The notes beneath the pieces were generated by a model, which was given only the letters and a program-made list of their open reading frames with translations, did no database searches and was not told the origin of the DNA. Below are positions 1-9,140 of a DNA stretch of 64,000 nt, one piece after another (the first letter of the stretch is position 1; the number at the start of each line of letters is the position of its first letter). Source of the stretch: Cupriavidus sp. U2 (GTDB lineage: Bacteria > Pseudomonadota > Gammaproteobacteria > Burkholderiales > Burkholderiaceae); contig NZ_RCOG02000012.1 of the NCBI RefSeq assembly GCF_009663685.2, positions 186,846 through 250,845 of the forward strand, read 5' to 3'. The translations under genes were made by a program, and so were the position numbers.

Positions 1-840
1 CGCCGGCTGCTGCCACTGCGACGCAAACGCGTGCGTGGGCGGCAACGGCAGGACAAGCACTTCGGCATGGTTGCCGTGATCGTCGCTGGCCCGTGCGGCT
101 TGCGCGGCTAGCGGATTGCCGGGGTCGCAGGCCGCCTGCACCATCTCGGCAAACGGCCGCGACAGGTGCCAGGCTGTGGTCTTGCCCGCTGGATCGAGGC
201 GACGCGCCCAGCGTTCGCCAGCGGTGTTGGCCAGCAGCAGGTTCCGGTCCGGCGTGTAGACGCCCACGGCGAAGGCCAGCCGTTCGAGCAGGCGGGCCGA
301 GATCGACGCCATGGTCGACAGCGCCAGCGTGCGGTCGCGCATGGCAATGGCGCTACGCATGTGCGGGACGACCCAGTCGAGCCGGCGCGTGTCCTCGCCC
401 GAGAAGGCGTCCTGCGACAGCGCGCGCTGCATCGAGAAGTACACCTCGTAATGCGGCTGCCGTTCCACCAGGCAGGCCACGTACGAGCGCAGTTCGAACC
501 GGTTAAAGAAATCGCGATAGAACGGATGGCGCGCCATGGCCTGCGGGCCAAGGTCGCGCGCGTCGATGTACCACGCGCCCGGCACCAGCCGGGGCGCGAA
601 GGCCTTGGCCGGATCGATGGCCTGGAAATCGTTCTCATAGGTGGTGAACAGCTCCGCCACCGGGTTGACCACTTCGTTGACGGTCACCTGGTCGCGCACC
701 GTGTCCCACACCATCATCGACGCATGCGCCGTGTCGGCAATCTCGGTCAGCGTCCGCAGGCTTTGCTGCCACGCGGCGGGATCGAGGACGCCTTCATACA
801 ACCCGCGAATCGCGCCATGAATGGCGGCGGCTTGTTCCAT
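1..840 (-). CDS. LuxR-type transcriptional regulator, N-terminal part (cut by window edge)
   Basis: An open frame of 280 codons runs from an ATG at 838-840 on the minus strand to the left edge with no stop, so the C-terminus is missing. The protein begins MEQAAAIHGAIRGLYEGVLD and continues as a PAS-like sensory region (for example LLLANTAGERWARRLDP near residue 205). This layout is typical of betaproteobacterial helix-turn-helix LuxR regulators with an N-terminal sensor and a C-terminal HTH, but the HTH would lie outside the window, so the family call is inference. A Shine-Dalgarno-like AAGGGGG lies about 8 bases before the ATG and supports the start. The gene is divergent from pgk, and a 10-bp inverted repeat lies in the space between. 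Ligand and targets are unknown. Confidence 0.7.
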   Translation of the reverse strand, partial: MEQAAAIHGAIRGLYEGVLDPAAWQQSLRTLTEIADTAHASMMVWDTVRDQVTVNEVVNPVAELFTTYENDFQAIDPAKAFAPRLVPGAWYIDARDLGPQAMARHPFYRDFFNRFELRSYVACLVERQPHYEVYFSMQRALSQDAFSGEDTRRLDWVVPHMRSAIAMRDRTLALSTMASISARLLERLAFAVGVYTPDRNLLLANTAGERWARRLDPAGKTTAWHLSRPFAEMVQAACDPGNPLAAQAARASDDHGNHAEVLVLPLPPTHAFASQWQQPA

Positions 841-948
841 CTGACTACCCCCTTGCATTCGCCAACATCGGTTCCTTTCCGCGTGTCCGTTGTGCACGTC
901 CGCGGAAATGGCGGAGCCAGTCTTTGCCGGCTGTTATCTGGTGTCATG

Positions 949-1006
949 ATGTACTAAAACTATCAAAAACAGTTCGAGTGTCTGACTATGCATACGTTTA
1001 GTACAT
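949..1006. promoter_or_regulatory. Inverted repeat ATGTACTAAA/TTTAGTACAT in the LuxR-pgk divergent region
   Basis: Two perfect 10-bp arms, ATGTACTAAA at 949-958 and TTTAGTACAT at 997-1006, are separated by 38 bases of AT-rich sequence. They lie 110-170 bases upstream of the LuxR-type gene start. Such wide inverted repeats can be paired operator half-sites; this is inference. The rest of the 841-1210 gap holds no gene. Confidence 0.4.
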
Positions 1007-1144
1007 TTAAGGCGTACATTACCGCATACGGGCCAGAAGTTGTTAAGACAACATCCCCTCCTTAAGTAGGGTCTTTGTCGGCCTGCCATGTGATGCCCCA
1101 GCGGTACGCCCGCGGCAAGGCGCAAATCCGTCACGGCGATCAGG

Positions 1145-1150
1145 TAAAAT
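1145..1150 (+). promoter_or_regulatory. Candidate -10 element of pgk (TAAAAT)
   Basis: TAAAAT lies about 60 bases before the chosen pgk start, in an otherwise GC-rich stretch. No good -35 element is seen 17 bases upstream, so this is a weak call. Confidence 0.3.
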
Positions 1151-1210
1151 GGCGGTTTTCCAGACTTCTGTGGACGGTTGTATGCCGTCCCCGTCCCCGC
1201 TCTTATCGCC

Positions 1211-2407
1211 ATGACCTCTGTCCTGCGTCTTACCGATCTCATTTCCCAAGGCAAACTCACCGGCAAGCGTGTGTTTATCCGCGCCGACCTGAACGTGCCG
1301 CAAGACGACGCAGGCAACATCACCGAGGACACGCGCATCCGCGCGTCGGTGCCCGCCATTCAGGCCTGCCTGGAAGCCGGCGCTGCCGTGATGGTGACGT
1401 CACATCTTGGCCGCCCGACCGAGGGTGAGTTCAAGCCCGAGGATTCGCTGGCCCCGATCGCCACGCGCCTGTCGGAACTGCTCGGCAAGCCGGTGAAGCT
1501 GGTGCAGAACTGGGTCGATGGCGTGGAAGTGGCGCCCGGCCGGGTGGTCCTGCTGGAAAACTGCCGCGTCAACAAGGGCGAGAAGAAGAACAGCGACGAA
1601 CTGGCCCAGAAGATGGCCCGGCTGTGCGACGTCTACGTCAATGACGCCTTCGGCACCGCGCACCGCGCCGAAGCCACCACCCACGGTATCGCCAAATTCG
1701 CCCCGATCGCCTGCGCCGGCCCGCTGCTGGCCGCCGAGATCGACGCGCTGGGCCGCGCGCTGGGCCAGCCGGCCCGTCCGCTGGTGGCCATCGTGGCCGG
1801 TTCGAAGGTATCGACCAAGCTGACCATCCTGAAGGCGCTGGCCGACAAGGTGGACGGTCTGGTGGTCGGTGGCGGCATCGCCAACACGTTCATGCTGGCC
1901 GCCGGCCTGAAGATCGGCAAGTCGCTGGCCGAACCCGACCTGGTGGGCGACGCCCGCGCCATCATCGACATCATGGCCGCGCGCGGCGCATCGGTGCCGA
2001 TTCCGGTGGACGTGGTCTGCGCCAAGGAATTCAGCGCCACGGCCGCCGCCACGGTCAAGGACGTCAAGGACGTGGCCGATGACGACATGATCCTGGACAT
2101 CGGTCCGAAGACTGCGGCCATGCTGGCCGACCAGCTCAAGGCCGCCGGCACCATCGTCTGGAACGGCCCGGTCGGTGTGTTCGAGTTCGACCAGTTCGGC
2201 AACGGCACCAAGGTGCTGGCCGACGCCATCGCATCGTCGAAGGCGTTCTCGATCGCCGGTGGCGGCGACACGCTGGCCGCCATCGCCAAGTACGGCATCG
2301 CCGACCGCATCGGCTACATCTCCACCGGCGGCGGTGCTTTCCTGGAGTTCCTGGAAGGCAAGAAGCTGCCCGCGTTCGAAGTGCTGGAACAACGCGCTGC
2401 CGGCTGA
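1211..2407 (+). CDS. pgk: Phosphoglycerate kinase
   Basis: Cytosolic glycolytic enzyme that transfers phosphate from 1,3-bisphosphoglycerate to ADP, reversible in gluconeogenesis. The 398-residue product has the usual length. Family motifs are visible: RADLNVPQ near residue 23, [10 protein letters not shown] near 63, the nucleotide-site loops GGGIANTFM and WNGPVGVFE, and the C-terminal GGGDTLAAI. The ATG at 1211 ([10 protein letters not shown]) was chosen over an in-frame TTG 33 bases upstream because homologues start here, although no strong ribosome site is seen. It is followed by pyk 103 bases downstream and fba, a glycolytic gene group common in Burkholderiaceae. Confidence 0.97.
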   Translation: MTSVLRLTDLISQGKLTGKRVFIRADLNVPQDDAGNITEDTRIRASVPAIQACLEAGAAVMVTSHLGRPTEGEFKPEDSLAPIATRLSELLGKPVKLVQNWVDGVEVAPGRVVLLENCRVNKGEKKNSDELAQKMARLCDVYVNDAFGTAHRAEATTHGIAKFAPIACAGPLLAAEIDALGRALGQPARPLVAIVAGSKVSTKLTILKALADKVDGLVVGGGIANTFMLAAGLKIGKSLAEPDLVGDARAIIDIMAARGASVPIPVDVVCAKEFSATAAATVKDVKDVADDDMILDIGPKTAAMLADQLKAAGTIVWNGPVGVFEFDQFGNGTKVLADAIASSKAFSIAGGGDTLAAIAKYGIADRIGYISTGGGAFLEFLEGKKLPAFEVLEQRAAG

Positions 2408-2510
2408 AGCCCGTGCGGGCTGCCGGCGCGAGCCGGCCGGCCCATAGCCACTTGCCAGTTGCCAGCTGCCCCCAAAGCCCCCCGCCAGCTAACCCCAGGA
2501 AACCGCCCGC

Positions 2511-3956
2511 ATGACCCGTTCCACCAAGATCGTCGCCACGATTGGCCCCGCGTCCAGTTCGCTGGAAGTGCTGACCCGCATGATCGGGGCCGGTGTCGAT
2601 GTGGTGCGCCTGAACTTCTCGCACGGCACGGCGCAGGACCATATCGACCGCGCCGCGCTGGTGCGTGAAGCCGCCACGGCCTGCGGGCGCGAGGTGGCCA
2701 TCATGGCCGACCTGCAGGGCCCCAAGATCCGCGTGGGCAGGTTCGAGAACGGCAAGGTCACACTGAAGGCCGGCGACCCGTTCGTGCTGGACTCGAACTG
2801 CGAGACCGGCAACCAGGACCGCGTGGGGCTGGACTACAAGGACCTGCCGCGCGACGTGGGCCCGGGCGACGTGCTGCTGCTCAACGACGGCCTGATCGTG
2901 CTGGTGGTGGACCGCGTGATCGGTACCGAGATCTTCACCACGGTGCGCGTTGGCGGCGACCTGTCGAACAACAAGGGCATCAACCGCCAGGGCGGCGGGC
3001 TGTCGGCGCCGGCGCTGACCGCCAAGGACATGGAGGACATCAAGACCGCCATGGCCCTGCACGCCGACTACGTGGCCGTGAGCTTCCCGAAAAACGCCAC
3101 CGACATGGAAATGGCGCGCCAGCTGGCCAACGTGGCCGGCCAGCCGCACAACCACAAGGCGCGCATGATCGCCAAGATCGAGCGCGCCGAGGCCATCCGC
3201 CCGGGCGTGCTCGAGGAAATCCTTAACGCTTCGGACGGCATCATGGTGGCCCGTGGCGACCTGGCCGTGGAAGTGGGCAACGCGGCGGTGCCGGCGCTGC
3301 AGAAGCGCATGATCCGCCTGGCTCGCGAGGCCAACAAGCTGACCATCACGGCCACCCAGATGATGGAGAGCATGATCGTCAACCCGGTGCCGACGCGCGC
3401 CGAGGTGTCGGACGTGGCCAACGCCGTGCTGGACGGCACCGACGCCGTGATGACGTCGGCAGAGACCGCCGCCGGGCGCTATCCGGTGGAAACGGTCGAG
3501 GCCATGGCCGCGATCTGCCTGGAGGCCGAAAAGTCCGAGGTCGTGCAGCTCGACACCGATTTCCTGAACCAGACGTTCTCGCGCATCGACCAGTCGATTG
3601 CCATGGGTGCGCTGTTCACGGCCTATCATCTAGGCGTGAAGGCCATTGCCGCGCTGACCGATTCGGGTGCCACCGCTTTGTGGATGAGCCGTCACCGCAT
3701 TCATGTACCGATCTATGCCATGACGCCCAATCTGGCGTCGCAGCGCAAGATGCAGCTGTACCGCAATGTGGTGCCGCTGCCGCTGCAGTCGAGCACCGAC
3801 CGGGACGAGGCGCTGGAACAGGCCGAGGAGCTGCTGCTGGCGCAGGGTGCCGTGCAGCATGGCGATTTCATTGTGCTGACGATCGGCGAGCCAATGGGCC
3901 AGGCCGGCGGCACGAACACGCTGAAGATCGTGAGGGTCGGCAGCAAGTTCAAGTAA
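2511..3956 (+). CDS. pyk: Pyruvate kinase
   Basis: Converts phosphoenolpyruvate and ADP to pyruvate and ATP in the cytosol. The 481 residues contain the standard blocks: [12 protein letters not shown] at the N-terminus, [12 protein letters not shown] near residue 65, the active-site signature [25 protein letters not shown], and [10 protein letters not shown]. The length fits a bacterial pyruvate kinase with the beta-barrel B domain inserted after about residue 70 and a C-terminal regulatory-type domain. A CCAGGA ribosome site precedes the ATG. Expression is probably shared with pgk, since the gap shows no terminator. Confidence 0.97.
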   Translation: MTRSTKIVATIGPASSSLEVLTRMIGAGVDVVRLNFSHGTAQDHIDRAALVREAATACGREVAIMADLQGPKIRVGRFENGKVTLKAGDPFVLDSNCETGNQDRVGLDYKDLPRDVGPGDVLLLNDGLIVLVVDRVIGTEIFTTVRVGGDLSNNKGINRQGGGLSAPALTAKDMEDIKTAMALHADYVAVSFPKNATDMEMARQLANVAGQPHNHKARMIAKIERAEAIRPGVLEEILNASDGIMVARGDLAVEVGNAAVPALQKRMIRLAREANKLTITATQMMESMIVNPVPTRAEVSDVANAVLDGTDAVMTSAETAAGRYPVETVEAMAAICLEAEKSEVVQLDTDFLNQTFSRIDQSIAMGALFTAYHLGVKAIAALTDSGATALWMSRHRIHVPIYAMTPNLASQRKMQLYRNVVPLPLQSSTDRDEALEQAEELLLAQGAVQHGDFIVLTIGEPMGQAGGTNTLKIVRVGSKFK

Positions 3957-4068
3957 AGATGACGTCCGATGTGGTGCGCTGCACGGACGGCGCACCGCGG
4001 ATGCGCGAACCTGCCCGGCGCAGCATCGAAAAAATACCAGATACCGTTTTTTTATTCAGGAGTTAGAC

Positions 4069-5133
4069 ATGCCACTCGTATCCATGCGCCAGCTGCTGGA
4101 CCATGCCGCCGAGAACAACTACGGTCTGCCGGCCTTCAACGTGAACAACCTCGAACAGGTGCAGGCCATCATGCAGGCCGCCGACGAGGTCAACGCCCCG
4201 GTGATCATGCAGGCCTCGGCAGGCGCGCGCAAATACGCTGGCGAGCACTTCCTGCGTCACCTGATCGAAGCCGCCGTGGAAGCCTATCCGCACATCCCCG
4301 TGGTGATGCACCAGGATCACGGCCAGTCGCCGGCGATCTGCAAGGCCGCCATCGACCTGAACTTCTCGTCGGTGATGATGGACGGCTCGCTGAAGGAAGA
4401 CGGCAAGACCCCGGCGGACTACGAATACAACGTCGACGTGACCCGCAAGGTCGTGCAGATGGCCCACGCGCTGGGCGTGACCGTGGAAGGCGAACTGGGC
4501 TGTCTGGGCTCGCTGGAAACCGGTGAGGCCGGCGAGGAAGACGGCATCGGCGCCGAAGGCAAGCTCGACCACTCGATGCTGCTGACCGATCCGGAGCAGG
4601 CCGCCGACTTCGTCAAGGCCACCCAGCTGGACGCGCTGGCCATCGCCATCGGCACCTCGCACGGCGCCTACAAGTTCACGCGCAAGCCCACGGGCGACAT
4701 CCTGGCCATCGGCCGCATCAAGGAAATCCACGCCCGCATTCCGAACACGCACCTGGTGATGCACGGTTCGTCGTCGGTGCCGCAGGAACTGCTGGCCGAG
4801 ATCCGCCAGTTCGGTGGCGACATGAAGGAAACGTACGGCGTGCCGGTGGAAGAGATCCAGGAAGCCATCAAGTACGGCGTGCGCAAGATCAACATCGACA
4901 CCGACATCCGCCTGGCGATGACCGGCGCGATCCGCCGCTTCTTCGCGGAAAACCCGAGCAAGTTCGACCCGCGCGAATACCTGAAGCCGGCCCGCGAAGC
5001 CGCCAAGCAGGTGTGCAAGGCGCGCTACATCGCCTTCGGTTGCGAAGGCCAGGCCAGCAAGATCAAGGCCGTGTCGCTGGCCGATATCGCCAGCCAGTAC
5101 GCGTCGGGCAAGCTCGCCCAGGTCGTGCAGTAA
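4069..5133 (+). CDS. fba: Fructose-bisphosphate aldolase, class II
   Basis: Zinc-dependent aldolase that cleaves fructose 1,6-bisphosphate to dihydroxyacetone phosphate and glyceraldehyde 3-phosphate. The 354-residue protein shows class II metal and active-site segments: [11 protein letters not shown] near residue 80, GTSHGAYK near 195 and VMHGSSSVP near 225, plus the phosphate loop KINIDTDIR. The closest relatives in this group are the Calvin-cycle subtype (CbbA-like) aldolases, which also serve glycolysis; that subtype assignment is inference. A good ribosome site (CAGGAGTTAGAC) precedes the ATG. Confidence 0.96.
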   Translation: MPLVSMRQLLDHAAENNYGLPAFNVNNLEQVQAIMQAADEVNAPVIMQASAGARKYAGEHFLRHLIEAAVEAYPHIPVVMHQDHGQSPAICKAAIDLNFSSVMMDGSLKEDGKTPADYEYNVDVTRKVVQMAHALGVTVEGELGCLGSLETGEAGEEDGIGAEGKLDHSMLLTDPEQAADFVKATQLDALAIAIGTSHGAYKFTRKPTGDILAIGRIKEIHARIPNTHLVMHGSSSVPQELLAEIRQFGGDMKETYGVPVEEIQEAIKYGVRKINIDTDIRLAMTGAIRRFFAENPSKFDPREYLKPAREAAKQVCKARYIAFGCEGQASKIKAVSLADIASQYASGKLAQVVQ

Positions 5134-5182
5134 ATCGTTTCACCGCCCCGCCCGCCCGGCGCGCGGGGCGTTCGTACTTCAT

Positions 5183-5218
5183 GGGGCTTCGACAACCGCA
5201 CGAAGCCCCGCTTGTTTT
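5183..5218 (+). terminator. Rho-independent terminator after fba
   Basis: A perfect 9-bp stem, GGGGCTTCG (5183-5191) with CGAAGCCCC (5201-5209), is followed by GCTTGTTTT. It sits between fba and purC, so the glycolytic and purine groups are probably separate transcripts. Confidence 0.7.
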
Positions 5219-5240
5219 CAGCCGCAGCCGCTTTCACACC

Positions 5241-6149
5241 ATGTCTGACGCCCTCTACGAATCCTCTATCCAGTCCCTGCCGCTGCTCGGCCACGGCAAG
5301 GTCCGCGACAACTACGCCGTCGGCGACGACAAGCTGCTGATCGTGACGACCGATCGCCTGTCGGCCTTCGACGTGATCATGGGCGAGCCGATTCCGGCCA
5401 AGGGTCGCGTGCTGAACCAGATGGCCAACTTCTGGTTCCGGAAGCTCGCGCACATCGTGCCGAACCACGAGACGGGCGTGACGGCGGAAAGCGTGGTGGC
5501 GCCCGACGAAGTGGCGCAGGTCAAGGGCCGCGCCGTGGTGGTCAAGCGCCTGAAGCCGATCCTGGTGGAAGCGGTGGTGCGCGGCTACCTGGCAGGCAGC
5601 GGCTGGAAGGATTACCAGGCTACCGGCAAGGTGTGCGGCATCGCACTGCCGGCCGGCCTGCAGAACGCGCAGAAGCTGCCCGAGCCGATCTTCACCCCGG
5701 CGGCCAAGGCCGAGATGGGCGAGCACGACGAGAACATCTCGTTCGACGAGGTGGTGCAGCGCATCGGCCGCGAACTGGCCGAAAAGATGCGCGACATCTC
5801 GATCCGCCTGTACAAGGAAGCGTCTGAGTACGCGGCCACGCGCGGCATCATCATCGCCGACACCAAGTTCGAGTTCGGCCTGGACGAAAACGGCACGCTG
5901 ACGCTGATGGACGAGGTGCTGACCGCCGATTCGTCGCGCTTCTGGCCGGCCGATTCCTATCAGGTGGGCACCAATCCGCCGTCGTTCGACAAGCAGTTCG
6001 TGCGCGACTGGCTGGAAGCCGTGCGCATCGACGGCAAGCCGTGGCCGAAGACCGCGCCGGCGCCGAAGCTGCCCGATGACGTGGTGCAGAAGACCGCCGA
6101 CAAGTACAAGGAAGCACTGACCCGCCTGACCGGCGAGCAGCTGCAGTAA
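5241..6149 (+). CDS. purC: Phosphoribosylaminoimidazole-succinocarboxamide synthase
   Basis: SAICAR synthetase of purine synthesis, joining CAIR and aspartate with ATP. The 302-residue form matches the longer PurC type of betaproteobacteria. Visible motifs are GKVRDNYAV near residue 16, the signature region [18 protein letters not shown], and [20 protein letters not shown]. The frame is open further upstream, but that part overlaps the end of fba and the terminator; the ATG at 5241 gives the family N-terminus MSDALYESS. It is followed closely by purE and purK, and the three form an operon. Confidence 0.96.
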   Translation: MSDALYESSIQSLPLLGHGKVRDNYAVGDDKLLIVTTDRLSAFDVIMGEPIPAKGRVLNQMANFWFRKLAHIVPNHETGVTAESVVAPDEVAQVKGRAVVVKRLKPILVEAVVRGYLAGSGWKDYQATGKVCGIALPAGLQNAQKLPEPIFTPAAKAEMGEHDENISFDEVVQRIGRELAEKMRDISIRLYKEASEYAATRGIIIADTKFEFGLDENGTLTLMDEVLTADSSRFWPADSYQVGTNPPSFDKQFVRDWLEAVRIDGKPWPKTAPAPKLPDDVVQKTADKYKEALTRLTGEQLQ

Positions 6150-6167
6150 GGCGCAAGGGACAAGAAC

Positions 6168-6665
6168 ATGAGCAATGCAGCAAAGCCGGTGGTGGGCGTG
6201 GTGATGGGCAGCAGTTCCGACTGGGACGTGATGCAGCACGCCGTGGCCATGCTCAAGGATTTCAACGTGGCGTTCGAGGCGCAGGTCGTGTCGGCGCACC
6301 GCATGGCCGACGACATGTTCCGCTACGCCGAGTCGGCGCGCAGCCGCGGCATCCGCGCGATCATCGCCGGCGCCGGCGGTGCCGCGCACCTGCCGGGCAT
6401 GATCGCCGCCAAGACGATCGTGCCGGTGTTCGGCGTGCCCGTGCCGTCGAAGTACCTGCGCGGCGAGGATTCGCTGCTGTCGATCGTACAGATGCCCAAG
6501 GGCGTGCCCGTGGCCACCTTCGCGATCGGCGAAGCCGGTGCCGCCAACGCGGCGCTGCATGCGATCGCCACGCTGGCCACCACCGACGATGCGCTGGCCA
6601 GCGCACTGGAAGCGTTCCGCGCCAGGCAGACCGAAGCCGCGCGCGCGATGACCCTGCCTGTCTAA
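6168..6665 (+). CDS. purE: N5-carboxyaminoimidazole ribonucleotide mutase
   Basis: Moves the carboxyl group of N5-CAIR to give CAIR in purine synthesis. At 165 residues it is the class I type that works with PurK, consistent with purK directly downstream. Key parts are [13 protein letters not shown] near the N-terminus, the active-site stretch [10 protein letters not shown] near residue 43, and the glycine-rich [12 protein letters not shown]. It begins 18 bases after the purC stop. Confidence 0.97.
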   Translation: MSNAAKPVVGVVMGSSSDWDVMQHAVAMLKDFNVAFEAQVVSAHRMADDMFRYAESARSRGIRAIIAGAGGAAHLPGMIAAKTIVPVFGVPVPSKYLRGEDSLLSIVQMPKGVPVATFAIGEAGAANAALHAIATLATTDDALASALEAFRARQTEAARAMTLPV

Positions 6666-6692
6666 GTTTCAGCCGTAACAAAAGCCCGAGCC

Positions 6693-7937
6693 ATGCCGAC
6701 CGATATCCATCCTTACCTGTCCGAAGCCCATACGCCGGAGTCGCGCGCCGAATTTGGCGTGGACGCCCCCGGCGCGCCCATCCTGCCCGGCGCGTGGCTG
6801 GGCATGCTCGGCGGCGGCCAGCTGGGCCGCATGTTCACGCACGCGGCGCAGTCGATGGGCTATCGCGTCTGCGTGCTCGATCCCGACCAGGACAGCCCGG
6901 CCGGCAACGTGGCCGACCGCCATATCTGCGCAACCTACACCGATGACGCCGCGCTGGCCGAGCTGGCCAGCCTGTGCCAGGCCGTGAGTACCGAGTTCGA
7001 GAACGTGCCGTCGATCTCGCTGGACCGCCTGGAGCAGGCGGGCGTGTTCGTGGCGCCGCGCGGCTACTGCGTGTCGATTGCGCAGAACCGTATCGGCGAG
7101 AAGAAATTCTTTGCCTCGTGCGCCGAGCGTACGGGCGTGCCGCCGGCCCCGCACTGGGTGATCCAGCACGACGCCGACGTGGACAACGTGCCCGACAACG
7201 TGCTGCCCGGCATCCTCAAGACGGCACGCATGGGCTACGACGGCAAGGGCCAGGCCCGCGTGAAGACCCGCGAGGACGTGCGCGCCGCCTGGAAGGCCAT
7301 GCAGCATGTGCCGTGCGTGCTGGAGCAGATGCTGCCGCTGGCCTACGAGGTCTCCGTGCTGGCGGCCCGCGGGGCCGACGGCACCACGGCCACCTGGCCG
7401 CTGGCCGAGAACGTGCATCGCGACGGCATCCTGTTTTCCACGACGATGCCGTCGATGAGCGTGTCCGACGACATCGCCAAGCGTGCCCGCGCCGCCGCCG
7501 CCACCATCACCTCGGAAATGGGTTACGTCGGCGTGCTGTGCATCGAGTTCTTCGTGCTGACCGACGGCACGCTGGTGGCCAACGAGATGGCCCCGCGCCC
7601 GCACAATTCCGGTCATATCACGATGGATGTCTGCGAGACGAGCCAGTTCGAGCAGCAGGTGCGCGCCATGGCCCGCCTGCCGCTGGGCAGCACGCGCCAG
7701 CATTCGGCCGGCAAGATGCTGAACCTGCTGGGCGACTGCTGGTTCGAGTTCGGCCTGGAGCGCACGCCCGCCTGGGACGAGGTGCTGGTGCAGCCCGGCG
7801 CCAAGCTGCATCTGTATGGCAAGAACGACGCGCGCCCGTCGCGCAAGATGGGCCACGTGAACTGCGTGGGCGACCGGGCGGAGGCCGCGGCCGCCGCGTT
7901 CGACGCCGCCGCCACCGCCCTGCATATCCCGCTCTGA
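6693..7937 (+). CDS. purK: N5-carboxyaminoimidazole ribonucleotide synthase
   Basis: ATP-grasp enzyme that carboxylates aminoimidazole ribonucleotide with bicarbonate to N5-CAIR, the substrate of PurE. The 414 residues show the N-terminal [12 protein letters not shown] nucleotide-like fold, the ATP-grasp core ([12 protein letters not shown], near residue 170) and the metal-binding block [20 protein letters not shown]. It carries a short N-terminal extension (about 30 residues) before the conserved start of the fold. It is third in the purCEK operon, 27 bases after purE. Confidence 0.96.
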   Translation: MPTDIHPYLSEAHTPESRAEFGVDAPGAPILPGAWLGMLGGGQLGRMFTHAAQSMGYRVCVLDPDQDSPAGNVADRHICATYTDDAALAELASLCQAVSTEFENVPSISLDRLEQAGVFVAPRGYCVSIAQNRIGEKKFFASCAERTGVPPAPHWVIQHDADVDNVPDNVLPGILKTARMGYDGKGQARVKTREDVRAAWKAMQHVPCVLEQMLPLAYEVSVLAARGADGTTATWPLAENVHRDGILFSTTMPSMSVSDDIAKRARAAAATITSEMGYVGVLCIEFFVLTDGTLVANEMAPRPHNSGHITMDVCETSQFEQQVRAMARLPLGSTRQHSAGKMLNLLGDCWFEFGLERTPAWDEVLVQPGAKLHLYGKNDARPSRKMGHVNCVGDRAEAAAAAFDAAATALHIPL

Positions 7938-7943
7938 GATTCG

Positions 7944-8936
7944 ATGTCTTCACGCATGCCCACGGCCGCCGAGCTTGACGAGGCAGTTCGCCTGCTCGAA
8001 GCGGGCCAGCTCGTGGCGTTTCCGACCGAGACCGTCTACGGCCTTGGCGCCGACGCCGAGAACCCCGAGGCCGTGGCGCGCATCTTCGCCGCCAAGGGCC
8101 GCCCGTCGAACCATCCGGTTATCGTGCACGTGGTGGATGGTGGCGACGTCAGCTACTGGACCGACGAGGTGCCCGAGGCCGCGCGGAAGCTGATCGACGC
8201 CTTCTGGCCCGGTCCCCTGACGATCATCCTGAAGCGCGCCGCGCATATTCCGGCCGCCGTGGCGGGCGGGCAGGACAGCATCGGCCTGCGCTGCCCGTCG
8301 CACCCCGTGGCCCAGGCGCTGCTGTCGCGTTTCAGGCGCGGCCGGGGCGGCATTGCCGCGCCGTCGGCCAACAAGTTCGGCCAGGTCAGCCCGACCACGG
8401 CCGAGCACGTGCGCGACGAATTCGGCGGCACGGTCTACGTGCTGGAAGGCGACGGCGTGGATGTCGGCATCGAATCGTCGATCGTTGACCTGTCGCGTCT
8501 GGATACGCTGGGCCCCGTGCTGCTGCGCCCCGGCGCGATCACGGCGGCAATGATGGCCGACGTGCTGGGCACGCTGCCGCTGCCGCCCGATGCCGCCGCG
8601 CCACGTGCATCGGGCACGCTCAAGGCTCACTACGCGCCGCGCACCGCGCTAACGCTGGCGCAGGCCGAGGCCCTGCCGCAACTGCTGCATGGCTTGCCCG
8701 AAGGTGGACGGCTGGCGTTTGTCGGCAAGGCGTCCGCCAGCGCCGATCCGCGCTGCGTGTTCGTGGCTGCACCGGCCACGCCCGACGCCTATGCCCAGGC
8801 GCTGTACGGCCTGCTGCGCAAGCTCGACAAGGAAGGCTATCAGCGGCTGGTGTTCGAGCCGGTGCCCGATTCGCACGAGTGGGACGGTGTGCGCGACCGC
8901 CTGGGCCGCGCCGCGGCGGCGTTCGAGGACAGCTGA
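7944..8936 (+). CDS. L-threonylcarbamoyladenylate synthase (Sua5 type)
   Basis: Makes threonylcarbamoyl-AMP from threonine, bicarbonate and ATP for the t6A37 modification of tRNAs. Residues 1-200 are the YrdC fold (FPTETVYGLGADAENPEAV near residue 28, KGRPSNHPVIVHV, SANKFGQVSPTTAEHV). The remaining 130 residues are the extra Sua5 domain, which starts after a proline-rich linker near SGTLKAHYAP. At 330 residues it is the long Sua5 form rather than short TsaC. It starts 6 bases after purK, so it is probably cotranscribed. tsaE, a later step of the same pathway, is also in this window at 32.9 kb. Confidence 0.93.
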   Translation: MSSRMPTAAELDEAVRLLEAGQLVAFPTETVYGLGADAENPEAVARIFAAKGRPSNHPVIVHVVDGGDVSYWTDEVPEAARKLIDAFWPGPLTIILKRAAHIPAAVAGGQDSIGLRCPSHPVAQALLSRFRRGRGGIAAPSANKFGQVSPTTAEHVRDEFGGTVYVLEGDGVDVGIESSIVDLSRLDTLGPVLLRPGAITAAMMADVLGTLPLPPDAAAPRASGTLKAHYAPRTALTLAQAEALPQLLHGLPEGGRLAFVGKASASADPRCVFVAAPATPDAYAQALYGLLRKLDKEGYQRLVFEPVPDSHEWDGVRDRLGRAAAAFEDS

Positions 8937-8949
8937 CATCTGGACGCTG

Positions 8950-9111
8950 ACCCTCCCCCGGCCCCTCTCCCGCAGGGCGGGAGAGGGCAGCAGACCGGCG
9001 GTGTTTGTATTTTCTCTTCGCAAACGCAAGCAGCCGGGCGCTCATGATGCCCCCTGGTTTTCTCCGCTCTCCTCCGCCCGCGGGAGCGGGGCGGGGGAGA
9101 GGGCAGGCGTG
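8950..9111. repeat. Paired G/C palindromic intergenic elements (copy region A)
   Basis: The convergent gap between the Sua5 gene and dacB holds two GC-rich palindromes. The first is an 11-bp perfect stem, CCCTCTCCCGC (8963-8973) with GCGGGAGAGGG (8977-8987). The second, near 9055-9105, begins CCCCTGGTTTTCTCC and ends GGGAGAGGGCAGGCGTGTCAA. Close relatives of both lie at 28.6-28.85 kb. They behave like dispersed REP-type elements and may also end transcription from both sides. Confidence 0.6.
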
Positions 9112-9140
9112 TCAAATCCTCGCCACGCCCGAATCCAGCC

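Noticed and set aside
5013..5240. An N-terminal extension of purC by 76 residues
   Set aside because: It overlaps fba and a terminator hairpin; the family N-terminus starts at 5241.
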